Below, piece after piece: positions 54,181-63,977 of a DNA stretch of 64,000 nt. This stretch comes from Lunularia cruciata (taxonomy: Eukaryota > Streptophyta > Marchantiopsida > Lunulariales > Lunulariaceae), in contig OX419759.1 of the NCBI GenBank assembly GCA_948567375.1, forward strand, positions 13,794,744-13,858,743, read 5' to 3'. Both the position numbers and the translations under genes were made by a program. Each line of letters begins with the position of its first letter. Within the stretch, counting starts at the first letter, position 1. The notes beneath the pieces were generated by a model. That model was not told the origin of the DNA. It searched no databases and was given only the letters and a program-made list of their open reading frames with translations.

Positions 54181-55560
54181 TCCATAAACCCCTTTGGACC
54201 ACAATAATTGTGAAATGGTGCCACTAGAGGGCGAGTGTTGCTTGCAGAGGGCATTCGGGACCCTTAGAAATGCACCATACTAACTCTCATTGTTCCCTAA
54301 AACTGCTAATTATATCTGCTAATCCCTAATTGCTCCTTGAAATCCCTAATCTCTAATTTTGCACGGTATCCCATAATCATTATTCTAATCCTTAATTAAG
54401 CCCCAAACTACCTCTGGTTGAAATCTGGACTAGGATCAGGCAATTTCTTGAACAAGTAGAACTATTGCTAAGGTAGCCCAAAACTCCTAAATTTTATAGG
54501 TAATCAGACGTTACCATGCAATTTTTGAATGGTGAAATATGCTTGAAAGAGCATGCACTTGATATCCTTGTTCTGTCCAAAGCTCCTTGTGGGTCTTGGG
54601 CCATGTACAGAATATGAAAACCTTTATGGATCGGCATGCTTGCATCGGGCCCTCTCCCATACCAACTCCAAACTTAATCACCACGTATATTTATCGGATC
54701 CCGTTTGACTTGGAGGTCGGTTAAGTCCAATTCTTATAGCAAACAAACCTCGAGTCAGTTTCATGCACTCAATAGATTCACATGCCCGAGTACCGGCACT
54801 CACTTGATGCACTAGAGTTGCCACTCACTGTCCCCCTTATTACCAAGGTCTATCTCGAAGACAAAAGCGAAATGGATCTTATCTCAACCTTAACTTCCAT
54901 TCGCACGATTCAACTTCACATGCTCACCCCACATCTTTCAAATGACAAAGTCTCTCACCATCCTGGATATAGTCTCACACGGTCTATTACCTTAAGCCAT
55001 TCCATCAAGACAAATTACATCTAATCGAGAACGAATCTTTCTTGGGCTCTTTCTTCTAGAAACCTTGGCAGATGTGAGGGTTTGAATTAGCATTATGAGG
55101 GGTTTCTATTGGCAAAATAGCAATTCCCCTGAAAGTATTCGAGTACCCATCAAAGAATTGCCTAAAAACTGAATACTACCTTAAAACTTTTGATAGGTGG
55201 AAAATAACGTTCTGGGCAAAAATTATGGGTTACATTTTTAATCATTGAACTTTACAAATTGCCCCTGACCCTTAAAAAGTTATGAATCCCATTTTTCAAA
55301 CCCCATAAAAGCTATTTACATTCTCCCGTAAAACTCAAGTACCCCATCACGGTACCCATAGACTTATAAGAACTTCCCATAAAATTATGTATGGATTTCT
55401 AGGAGAAGGGAAAAACGCTAACTCATACCACGCAGTGTCCGATTTGCCAAACAGGGTGCCTATAACGATGATTTGGAACAATTTCCCATACAGGTTTTCA
55501 ACAAGAAGTTGTAAGACCTCTAGAGGTCGTACCAAGTCAACCTGCACTAATTAAATCCTC
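54181..55560. other. Transition zone without a recognisable gene
   Basis: Only short frames. Composition moves from AT-rich transposon debris to more balanced sequence. Repeated CCTAAT/CCCTAAT words occur near 54290-54400 but do not form an array. Confidence 0.45.
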
Positions 55561-55789
55561 GCAGAAGACGAAATCAGAAAAGCGTTAGGTATTCATGCTC
55601 CTGTGACTACACAGCACCGTAAGAGAGAAAAAGCGACCGCTACAGTAAGCACGAACCTCACGAAATGAAGTAACTGACGCCAACCGTGGAAGCTTCCTGG
55701 TTCCAAACATGTGTGCAAACCCTGGTTTATTCAGCGTGGTAGTTTGCCAGCGTTCAGACTGACTGATCTGATTTTGAAGCTATCAATTC

Positions 55790-56560
55790 CGCTTGTGGGG
55801 CGGACTGCAGTCGATGGAGCATGAATGTGTCAGACTTTTCATCGATCCATCCTTAAGTTTGCTTTTCCAACGAACGAAAAGAATGTACGCACTACTGACG
55901 GACACTCCTGGCCGTATAGCGCAACCGGCGACCTCGGTTACTTGCCCCGTTGCCGTTTTGCAGACCGGCAAAACCGGTTTTCTCAACTTTGTGCCCATAG
56001 AAGCACGAACCAGCTTGTATACTTTAAAAAACAAACAGTTTTAAACTGGGCACTGTCTACATGAAATCAAATGCACATGAACTTGTCGCTTGGATAACTT
56101 GAATTGTGAATGTGAGTTTCATTTCATTTGCTAGGGTATTTCTCGTTTCTTAGATTCATGATCACTTGGTTTCATTGCTCTCATGTATCAGGGAGAGTAT
56201 CCTTCCCAAAGTGAAAGTTGAAATCAGGAAAATCCGTGTGAAGAAGAATTTTCGAAAGAAGTGAGTAACCTATTCAAATATCCATACATGGGATGTTTGA
56301 ACGTCTAAATGCAGCAAAAAAGATCAAATTTGTCCTAAATTTAGGATAAGTTTGATTTTCAAGCAGCTGCAGACAGAGTTACATTTATAGATTTTGTCAT
56401 GGGAGTGTTCTAGCGTCCGCTATCCTTATCAAGAATGCAATGTATGACACTAAAATTTACGTTTCTTTTTTGTTCCTATGGAACCAGATCTCATATACTT
56501 ATCGATCATAGTTGAACGTAACAAACGACTTGTTCGCTCGAGACACCCTTCGGATGAACT
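55790..56560 (-). pseudogene. Block A of a repeated gene-like unit, left copy
   Basis: The complement of this block matches 58620-59290. The coding-like part is 55783-56034 (minus): VYKLVRASMGTKLRKPVLPV and TGQVTEVAGCAI. The right copy has VYELVRRFYAGHKVEETGFA and TEQVTEVAGRV. Conservation of protein sense between copies suggests an old exon. The rest of the block (56060-56560) is conserved as nucleotides, including TCGATCATAGTTGA and TCTTTCGAAAATTCTTC in one or other orientation, perhaps promoter or intron. Family not recognised. Confidence 0.55.
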
Positions 56561-56879
56561 CATTAATGTAATTTTGTACAAAGAAATCTTGAAAATCTCT
56601 GAAATCTCGTGATGCAAACTCTGATCTCGATATAACCTAAATTGATCTCCACTGCAGACACTCAATCACAATTCCACTGCACTCATCAATACATATTTGC
56701 ATATTACCAGAATATAAATCCCCAACAATACAGGGGCGGCGCCTATTAAAATATATTATAACTAAAATGAACTTGAATGGCAATGAATCATCTCACTTGA
56801 TGAATTATTATAACATGCACATATCACGCCACATAACATCCTCTAAATCATGAAATCTCTTTAGAAGGGGGTTGGTCCG

Positions 56880-57505
56880 AAATTGACAGGGTTTTATTTT
56901 ATGAGTCGCTGGTCAGTTTGGCATAATAACCAGCCGCACGGAAACCACACTTACGTCCGTTGTACTGAAAGAAGTTGGGAGCTTGTATCACCAGGAACGC
57001 CAGGACAACCGTTTCTTGAGACTATCCTCAATGGCAGGAACTTGTCCATCCCGGTTCAAGTCGTTGTCCGACGTTTGAATTTGCTCGTTCAAATCTTTGC
57101 TGTCGTCTTTCGACTTTTGAATTTGCTCGTGCAGTTCCTTGACTTCCTCCTCTTTCAGCTCGCTGAGAGAGCTGTTCGTCTTCCAACTTCTTCCTTCTGG
57201 CCAATGCTTGAACTTCGATTCCGACTCTCTTGAATATCTCCAGCACACCTGTAGTCTGATGCTCTCAAGCAAGTTGACTCGCTTCATTTTCGTTTCCCAA
57301 GTCTTCTTGGAGCCTTTTGCCCCTTGCTTGAACTTCGATTCCGACTTTCTTGGATATCTCCTGCACATCTGTAGTCTGATACTCCAAAGCAAGTTGACGA
57401 ACCATCTCCATCAGACAAAGAGTCCCACTTCCAATCATACTTGACTTTCTCTACGATTTTGTGTTTAGTTGAGTACAGTACGTCAGTAAACAGTCGGCAC
57501 GACCA
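56880..57505 (-). pseudogene. Block C of the repeated unit, left copy (coiled coil)
   Basis: The minus strand reads MEMVRQLALEYQTTDVQEIS, KKVGIEVQARGKRLQED, then a second diverged copy EHQTTGVLEIFKRVGIEV with KKLEDEQLSQ, then Lys/Glu-rich helix (ELKEEEVKELHEQIQKSKDD). It matches the plus-strand block at 59600-60150. A 121-bp tandem duplication (57208 and 57329 starts) is not a multiple of three and breaks the frame. Probably a long coiled-coil exon of an unknown plant gene. Confidence 0.55.
57208..57405 (-). repeat. 121-bp tandem duplication in block C
   Basis: TGCTTGAACTTCGATTCCGA at 57208 recurs at 57329, and the matching stretches run about 77 bases each with few differences, through the CTGTAGTCTGAT segment. 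The right copy of block C has one unit, so the duplication arose after the blocks separated. Confidence 0.8.
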
Positions 57506-57560
57506 AAGCTAACTATACCACATAATATTACTCGGCGCCTAGTACGAGGTGTGAAATGAA

Positions 57561-57920
57561 TTATGTATAAATACTCATCAGGTTCTCAGCCATAGTGTAG
57601 AAGTCCAGGCTCTGCACTTGATCAGAACTCGTAACAGACTCGTATCGCACGAATATAATGCGTGCTGTTGGGAACTCTTCTGGAAGCCATGTTTGTAGCC
57701 AGGATTCCTCACCTACTGACATCCAACTCCAGAGGTATGCATGCACCCGGCGAGCCAAGTGGATGAGGACCAGGAAAGAAAATAATCTTCCTAGTGACAT
57801 CGTTCTCAGCAGGTCGTTAAAGCTCGTACAAAGAATCACTGAGCTACACCAATCACAGATCTTCCCACAATTATCAGTCTCAAAACGATGCTCGTGGCTT
57901 TTCACATCTCGGAGCATCAT
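57561..57920 (-). pseudogene. SERAC1-like alpha/beta-hydrolase fragment
   Basis: Open for 119 residues on the minus strand. The part WSWMSVGEESWLQTWLPEEF, PTARIIFVRYESV and LDFYTMAENLMSIYT follows the SERAC1-like hydrolase pattern: a Trp-rich turn, WLP-x-x-FP-x-AR, then a strand ending Y-[DEN]-S, then an MAENL helix. The same pattern occurs at 62485-62691. In liverworts and mosses such domains also occur fused to NB-ARC proteins. The serine elbow that should follow is absent, so this is a fragment. Confidence 0.5.
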
Positions 57921-58103
57921 ATGAAATTGGAAGCATGAGATCTTGAATACTCAGAGACAGCATCAACTTGAAGAGGCGTCAGGTTTTAGCTCTTAGGCAA
58001 TAACCTACACCACGCGATATTCAGTAAATTGGTTCAGTTTTAACTTCGGAAAGAGTGCATACCCGAACATGAACTTAAGACTGAAGATGCCCAAGGAATC
58101 GCC

Positions 58104-58274
58104 ATGGTTATTGCAATGGAAGAAGGGAGGCTAGGTAGCCAAGACGACAGGAACCGGCTGGTAGTCTTACTTCGGGTTTTGGGTTTTGTAATGATTCCGG
58201 TTGTGTATGAGAAGGCAATCACAATATTTCAGAAGATCAAAGCCATTATTGAAGAGGAAGTGAATGTATTGTGA
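58104..58274 (+). CDS. Small unassigned frame upstream of block B (56 aa)
   Basis: An ATG-to-TGA frame reading MVIAMEEGRLGSQDDRNRLV, a hydrophobic helix (LLRVLGFVMIPVVY) and an amphipathic helix (ITIFQKIKAIIEEE). It may be an exon ending in or near block B, with the next frame continuing NAHGGVSQQ. No family recognised; it may be chance or a decayed exon. Confidence 0.3.
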   Translation: MVIAMEEGRLGSQDDRNRLVVLLRVLGFVMIPVVYEKAITIFQKIKAIIEEEVNVL

Positions 58275-58620
58275 ATGCGCACGGAGGAGTTTCTCAACAA
58301 ACACAAGGCGCGGAAAAGGAGAAGCTTAAGGGAGGCACTTCTGATGGAACACACGTCGCGGAAGGGAAGAAGTTATCTGCTGTCCCAGGAGTACATTTCA
58401 TATTTCATTTGGTTAACGAAAAACCAAAGGAGTTCCTTCCTGTTGTCTCAGGTATCCGGGAGCCTCTCGCTGCTTGTAAGTAACTAGTCGGGAAACCGAA
58501 GGTGATAGTGATCAACGCTTGCCGTACCAAGGGACCAGATCCTAGTTGAATATAACTAAGAACGAGACAGTGGAAACCCGATAGGGTGCGATCCAGTTAG
58601 CTTTGGTCGTGATGAATTAG
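58264..58620 (+). pseudogene. Block B of the repeated unit, first copy
   Basis: Direct repeat of 59295-59640. The open reading 58271-58483 gives NAHGGVSQQTQGAEKEKLKG, then GTHVAEGKKL and ends LAACK at a GTAAGT that could be a 5' splice site. The second copy reads NARVGVSQEAKSAEE and then hits stops. Block B here is followed by block A, not C, so the end of this unit was lost. Confidence 0.5.
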
Positions 58621-59290
58621 ATACGTCTCAACTATGATCGATAAGGATATGAAGTGGAGCCACCAATACGTCTTGCTTTAACAGATCTGGTTCAGCGAAA
58701 CAAAAAAGAATGGGAAATTTTAATATGTCATACACTTCATTCTTAATAAGTGTAGTGGACGCTAGAACACTCCCGTTAACAAAATCTATTACTGTAACTC
58801 TATTTGCAGCTCTTTAAAACTCGAACTTATCCTAAATTTAGCACAAATGGATATTTTTTCTAAAATGCATTTGAATGTTCAAATATCCGAAAGTATGGAT
58901 ATTTGAATAGGTTACTACTTCTTTCGAAAATTCTTCTTTACAAGGATCTTCCTGATTCAATTTTCATTTTGGGAAAAGATACATGTCCTGACAGATGACA
59001 GCAATGAAACCAAGTGATTATGAATCTAAGAAAACAGAAATACCCGAGCAAATGAAATGAAATGAAATTCACGCTGTTCGAGTTATCATACCGACAAGTT
59101 CATGCGCATTTGATTTCATCTAGACAGTTCCCAGTTTAAACTGTTTGTTCTTTGTCGTATACGAGCTGGTTCGCCGTTTCTATGCAGGGCACAAAGTTGA
59201 GGAAACTGGTTTCGCCGATCTACAAACGACAACGGAGCAAGTAACGGAGGTCGCCGGTCGCGTTTCACGGCCACGAGTGTGCAAGAACAC
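58620..59290 (+). pseudogene. Block A of the repeated unit, right copy
   Basis: Inverted relative to 55790-56560. Shared words include GACGCTAGAACACTCCCG (complement near 56405-56422) and AACTATGATCGATAAG. The 3' part encodes VYELVRRFYAGHKVEETGFA, then DLQTTTEQVTEVAGRVSRPR, running without a stop into block B. A 35-40-base segment (GAAGTGGAGCCACCAATACG) is an insertion relative to the left copy. Confidence 0.55.
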
Positions 59291-59640
59291 AAAAAATTGT
59301 ATTGTGAATGCGCGCGTTGGAGTTTCTCAAGAAGCAAAATCCGCGGAAGAGTAGAAGCGTGAAGGAGGAGTTTCTGGTGGAACACAAGGTGCGGAACGGT
59401 AGGAACTTCCAGTTGCCTAAGGAGTAAATTTTACATTTCGAGATGTTGAAGGCATATCCTGGAGCCTCTTGCTTCCTGCAAGAAACTGTCTGAAAACCGA
59501 AAGTGTTTGTGATAAACGCTTGCCGAACCAAGCTGGAACCAGGAGTCCTAGTTCAATATAATTGAAACAAGACGGAAATAAGCAGATAGGGTGGGGATCC
59601 GATTAGCTTTGGTCGTGACGACTCTTTACTGATGTACTCT
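59291..59640 (+). pseudogene. Block B of the repeated unit, second copy
   Basis: Direct repeat of 58264-58620 at about 75-80 percent by eye, with stops at 59352-59354 and after. It ends GATTAGCTTTGGTCGTGACG and leads directly into block C, which is the expected order of a full A-B-C unit. Confidence 0.5.
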
Positions 59641-60150
59641 GTGCAACTGGAAACGAACTTCTGGAGAGATGAGGGCAGGGACCACAAGGGAACGCTTTGT
59701 TTGATGGAGATGATTGTTCAACTTAGTTTGCAGTATTTAGCTACAGATATGCAGGATGTTTCGAGAAAGTAGGAACGGATGTTCAGGAAGGGCCGAAGAG
59801 CTACAAAAACCACGGAGGAAGAGCACCAAGTAAAGTTGGAAGAGGAGAAGAAAAGTCTGGAGGAAGAATTGAAAAACAAGGCCAATTTGAAAGAACAAGA
59901 TATTGTGGTGAAGCGCGACAGAGTCCTGAAGCTGAAAGAAAAAAGTCGGAACCTGATACCGAGAAGTTGGAACAGGATGGACAGAATCCTGTTATTGAAA
60001 ACCCTCTTAAGAAAGGATGTCTTGGCGTCCCCGGTGAAGGAAGATTCCAACTTTCAGTGTATTGAACGGAATGTCAAGGAGATTTCACATATACTTCCGA
60101 TCCTGGTGCGTGTATGCCGGACTTACCGGCGACGATGACGCATAGGCTTA
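59641..60150 (+). pseudogene. Block C of the repeated unit, right copy (coiled coil)
   Basis: Opens with MEMIVQLSLQYLATDMQDVS in one frame. After a TAG it continues at 59779 with KGRRATKTTEEEHQVKLEEE, then KKSLEEELKNKANLKEQDIV, a strong coiled coil. The later part (GATGGACAGAATCCTG, GGCGTCCCCGGTGAAGG) matches the complement of 56990-57060 in the left copy. Family not recognised. Confidence 0.55.
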
Positions 60151-61480
60151 TTCTGGGGAGTGCATTACGGGATTCTTTAATAGTAATCCACTGATGTAAG
60201 GATGGCGTTCTACCGGTAGCCTGGAGCGTGAATCTACACTAGAACGGCACTGTGAAGATGTTGCAGGCAATCATGAGAAAGACTTATCCTCGGAGATTTT
60301 CTGCAATTTCGAACTGATTTCGGCATAATTCGGCCCTCGGAACTTTATGACTTCTTTAGCACGACAGACACGAGTTAGCACAGGTGATTCGGAGTAAAGT
60401 TTCAGGCCAAGAAAGTTGTCACATGTTTAAGAAATTACAGCTTAAGGGGCCAAAGCGATTGAAGCTTAAGGTGTAACTAGAATTCATTGCCTATTTGAAC
60501 CCGCTTGGGAGGAGCAGAAATCTGCTCGTTGTCTGTATGTGAGGGGTGCTTGTACGAGTTGTAAGTCAAATAGGGTAGCTGCACAGCTGAGAGGAAAACT
60601 CGAAAAAACTAACTGCTTGTTCTGTAGTGCTTGCAGATTGGCATCAAAAGATACTTTCCTTTGTTAGGCCACCATAATATCACCTTGTGGTCTTATTGCG
60701 TTGTGGCATTCGGTTGCGAAGTCGGGTATTTCATACGGATACTCATAAATGTCCCACTTACGAATGGTGAAATAGAAGAAATCAATGTGCTTCGGTTCTA
60801 TGGGCTCAATTCGAAATCAAGCATGAAGAAATCTTTCATGTTAATTGAAAACGCTGAAAATACAGAACATCGACACCACAGGTAGTTACTGCGCGTTGAA
60901 ATATTCTGGAGCTTAAGCACACATGAAAGATCACGACATGCGTTTGAGCACAGCATATCGTTACGCGGGTAGTCTAAAGGGCGGAGTATATCGTGTCCAG
61001 GGTGGACACTGTGAAAGTGGCACAGATCGAGTTCTCACACTAGCTTTTTCTGAAGAATTCGCTTTTGCTAGCTTGAGAACAGGTCATGCTGTTTAAAATT
61101 GCAGAAGCTCTGTTCTAGCGATCGAGGAATAACACCACGGCTACATCGATAGTCTTAAGGCCGCTACACTATAGGACGAATACGCTTCTATGGATTCTTC
61201 TGTTCTCATTTGTTGCGACAACGAGATCTTTGTGAAGGTCGAAATTCATTGCTAAAACGTGACAGTCTCTGGTTCCTGTGGTCAAAACTGCGGCATTAAG
61301 GATGATGTAAGATACTAGTTGCAGGACACTGGAATTTCAAAATTGCCTGCACGAATTGACTATCGTTGACATATGTCAAGTTGTGCTAACCTTTGAGCCA
61401 TCTTCGAAAGCTATGCAACGCGGGCAAGGACCACGGAGTAATCCTTACGTAGTAGGTTCAAACACAGATTTGGCTTGTTA
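60151..61480. other. Stretch without an identified gene
   Basis: One frame at 60631-60885 (plus) reads LWSYCVVAFGCEVGYFIRIL and NGEIEEINVLRFYGLNSKSS; I do not recognise it. The rest has short frames only. Confidence 0.4.
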
Positions 61481-61503
61481 GTGTCCACTGTCAACAGGGA
61501 TAG

Positions 61504-61815
61504 TCATAAATTGATCAAGCTGAGCATCCTGTTCCGCACGTATGGGAGTTCCAGCTCTTCGGAATTCGTTTCCTTCAAAGGATTATGGCTTAAAATCTCT
61601 CTGAGTAAAATACTGGTGACGTCAGTAGCTTCTGTATATCGTGAACGAAACTTCCAATTCTGGTGCGCCACGGACTTTGTGTCCTCATTGCCGGTCACAG
61701 CTGTCTGTAGCTTCTCCATTGATGGTCCTTGGTTCGACGTAGCTTTGAAATTGACATTTGCACACCCGTCGATCTGTATGCTCGATCTCCTTAGCACGTC
61801 TTGAACTGAAATCAT
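61504..61815 (-). pseudogene. Coding-like exon of unknown family
   Basis: A 103-codon minus-strand frame with balanced composition: MISVQDVLRRSSIQIDGCAN, then KLQTAVTGNEDTKSVAHQNW and EATDVTSILLREIL. It lies downstream of the hydrolase remnant on the same strand, so it could be a later exon of that gene. No domain recognised; the antisense frame 61475-61804 is about as long. Confidence 0.3.
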
Positions 61816-61999
61816 GTTTCCAGGAGTCTCAAGAAGATGGGATCTAAGGTTGTTTTAAACAAAGGCTCCTCAATTGACCTATTAAGCCTTACCTAAGGTA
61901 AAGGTAAAAAGTATTACGCAGTTACGCAAATACAAATTTACACGATATTCGACGTAATCAACCGCTGAATTCCCGACCCGGAATCTCCGGGTAAAAAAC

Positions 62000-62700
62000 G
62001 ACCATCCTTGGAACTTGCCTTCGCTCGGGGAAACATGTGTTCGATACGTACCGTCCCTGTTAAGATGCTGCCACTTTTAGCCGTACACGTAACGGTAATA
62101 TTCGATTCTCTCCACCAGCAGGCGGCAATAATCGAGACTCGGGAGACATTTCCTGGTTTCGTGGTTCCTCAGCAACTTGGGATTACTCTGTTTGCCAGTT
62201 ATTCCTGAGGGTTGGGAACTCGCTCTTGAAATAGAGCTTACAGAGATGTTCTCGAGGACATCTGGAGTCAAATCGTCAGAGTCGTTATCTCCATTTATAA
62301 AACCAGATGCGACGAGTGACCCCAGAAACATTGCTCGCGGTCGACGACCATAAATGACATTCCCCGCTGGAGTTCTTTTCGAGTTCTCAGGCTTACAGAT
62401 CGTGAATGGTCCCAATGGCCCGATCGAATTGCCTTTCAGCTTCCGTGCAAAGCTGTTTGATTACCAGAACCCCCAGGCAGTATCCTATCCTTGTTGACCT
62501 GATTTGGCCAAATGGATTATGTCCTGCACAAGTGCTCTCCCACAAATGCTATTGAAGTCCACCCTCCCACTTCTGTCAGATCTCTGAGCACAGGAATTGT
62601 AAGGGATGGACACAACTCTTCCTTTATTTGAAAAAAATTTGCTTAACCACCATCCGCTTCCACCTTCGAGCTCCCACGTTGTGTTCAGCACGAGCCTCGT
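62000..62700 (-). pseudogene. SERAC1-like alpha/beta-hydrolase, decayed
   Basis: Minus strand. 62691-62485 reads TTWELEGGSGWWLSKFFSNK, GRVVSIPYNSCAQRSDRSGR and LVQDIIHLAKSGQQG, then TAG. Shifting frame gives IGYCLGVLVIKQLCTEAERQ (62480-62430), the nucleophile elbow and next helix. The usual G-H-S-x-G-G reads G-Y-C-L-G-V, so the catalytic Ser is Cys and the oxyanion Gly is Val. Another frame, 62415-62077, continues with AGNVIYGRRPRAMFLGSLVA. At least one frameshift; not an active lipase. Similar to 57561-57920. SERAC1-like proteins act in phospholipid remodelling in animals; plant copies are also NB-ARC fused. Confidence 0.55.
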
Positions 62701-63480
62701 CGTGCTCGGAAAAGCAGAGGCCGTGGAACAATATTAATTCATAAACCCACTTCCCAGGAGTTTGATGCACCACGTATACGGAATCGTTGATCTACATAGA
62801 CGAGAACTTAATCTGTTACAATCCACTTCTAGCGTGATATCTCACGATGAGCTCCTGAGTTAGTCAATCTAAATTCAAACATTCACCATATCGCCAGAAT
62901 GTTCAAGCAAGAAATAACTGAGACAGATTCCAACATTACAAATCCAACTCTTACCAAAAACCGTTCGAATTCTGACCTTCATCTTAAACTGCCTTCAATC
63001 TCCAATAATCGCTGATCCATGAACACCAATTGGTATCGATTCAAATCCATCTGCGTGAAGCAAATTTCTCAACATAGTGCACACTAGCCTTGGCCAGCTG
63101 GACGCAAATGCGAAGCTCCACTTTGAAACCGTCCACGAGGAATCTGCACGAAACTTCGAGAGTCTGTCCAATGAGCAGATGAGGAAAAGAATCGCATCAG
63201 CGGGCTGTTCGTCATCTGAGCAACTTCCTGGTCTTCCCGGAAGGCAGGGGTTTGTGGATAGCACCGATTCCTAAAGTTTTTAGGAGTATCCAGGCCAGGC
63301 TTTCACAAAAGACCGGTTCCACAACGTCATAAAGTACTTGATACTGCAATAGTAGTGTAGTTATTGGCCCCACAACTACTGCTAGCTTCTCATGTGCCCC
63401 TGGCTTCTTGATAAGAGATTTGATTCCTAAAATCAACCGTGGTCCTAAACCAATTCTGGTATTCCATTTTCACAATTTCA
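62701..63480. other. Stretch with one ambiguous frame
   Basis: 63077-63274 plus reads LDANAKLHFETVHEESARNF, ESLSNEQMRKRIASAG; the minus frame 62995-63264 overlaps it. The plus one looks more protein-like but has no recognised domain. Confidence 0.3.
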
Positions 63481-63490
63481 AAACAATGTA

Positions 63491-63847
63491 ATGATTTGTA
63501 CACGATTTGAAATTTGTGCGAACAGATTTGGCCCGATAGTCCACAGTCTACTGACTCAAGGATCAAGCATACCTTGTACCGCTGATGCAAATTGTAGAGG
63601 AACTGCGACTACGTTAGGCGCCACTCGTAGAAACAGCGATAATTCTCTGGAATTCGGAGCTTCGACAACACCACGAGATATAATGAAAATTGTTCTAAAG
63701 ACGTATGCAAAAGTTCTGTTCATAGCGACAAGTATCAGAGAGGCAAAAGTAGACCTGGACGCATTCGCCCAAACCTTGTACTGTTTGCTTGTGTTAGAAA
63801 ATCTGCAATCTGTCACATACGTGTCAAAAGATTTACCAATATGTTGA
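63491..63847 (+). CDS. Unassigned 118-aa frame, helical C-terminus
   Basis: The C-terminal half reads IMKIVLKTYAKVLFIATSIR, then EAKVDLDAFAQTLYCLLVLE, NLQSVTYV: alternating hydrophobic helices that recall the four-helix N-terminal domains (MLKL/RPW8-like) of plant immune proteins. The resemblance is only in pattern. The N-terminal half (up to STTPRD) is Ser/Thr-rich and not conserved-looking. It may be an exon, or chance. Confidence 0.3.
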   Translation: MICTRFEICANRFGPIVHSLLTQGSSIPCTADANCRGTATTLGATRRNSDNSLEFGASTTPRDIMKIVLKTYAKVLFIATSIREAKVDLDAFAQTLYCLLVLENLQSVTYVSKDLPIC

Positions 63848-63905
63848 CGACTTTCCAGGAGCGCAATACTTATCCAAAACCATCGATCTCATGTCTGCCG
63901 CAGTT

Positions 63906-63977
63906 TGTCATCCTTGCACAGGGGCCATGCTAATCTTCTCTCTATCGTTCCAATTTCATCGGATGTCCCGAAGGGAC
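63906..63977 (-). ncRNA. U6: U6 spliceosomal snRNA, 5' three quarters only
   Basis: The complement starts GTCCCTTCGGGACATCCGAT and contains the near-invariant catalytic region GGAACGATAGAGAGAAGATT and AGCATGGCCCCTGTGCAAGG, then ATGACA. Differences from plant U6 as I know it: one G missing in the 5' stem, and three substitutions (two in the 5' half; C to T in CTGCGCAAGG). After GATGACA the sequence departs from U6 (AACTGCGGCAGACATGAG), so the 3' domain is replaced. The window ends 23 bases upstream, with no TATA box visible there. Probably a pseudogene or U6 chimera. Confidence 0.8.

Noticed and set aside
57139-57444. Plus-strand frames across block C (e.g. 57139-57444, 56883-57233)
   Set aside because: The minus strand gives a coiled coil shared with the plus-strand copy at 59641-60150. 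The plus frames are Leu/Phe/Ser-rich complements.
59116-59385. Minus-strand 89-codon frame over right block A/B
   Set aside because: It is antisense to the coding-like direction supported by comparison of the two A copies.
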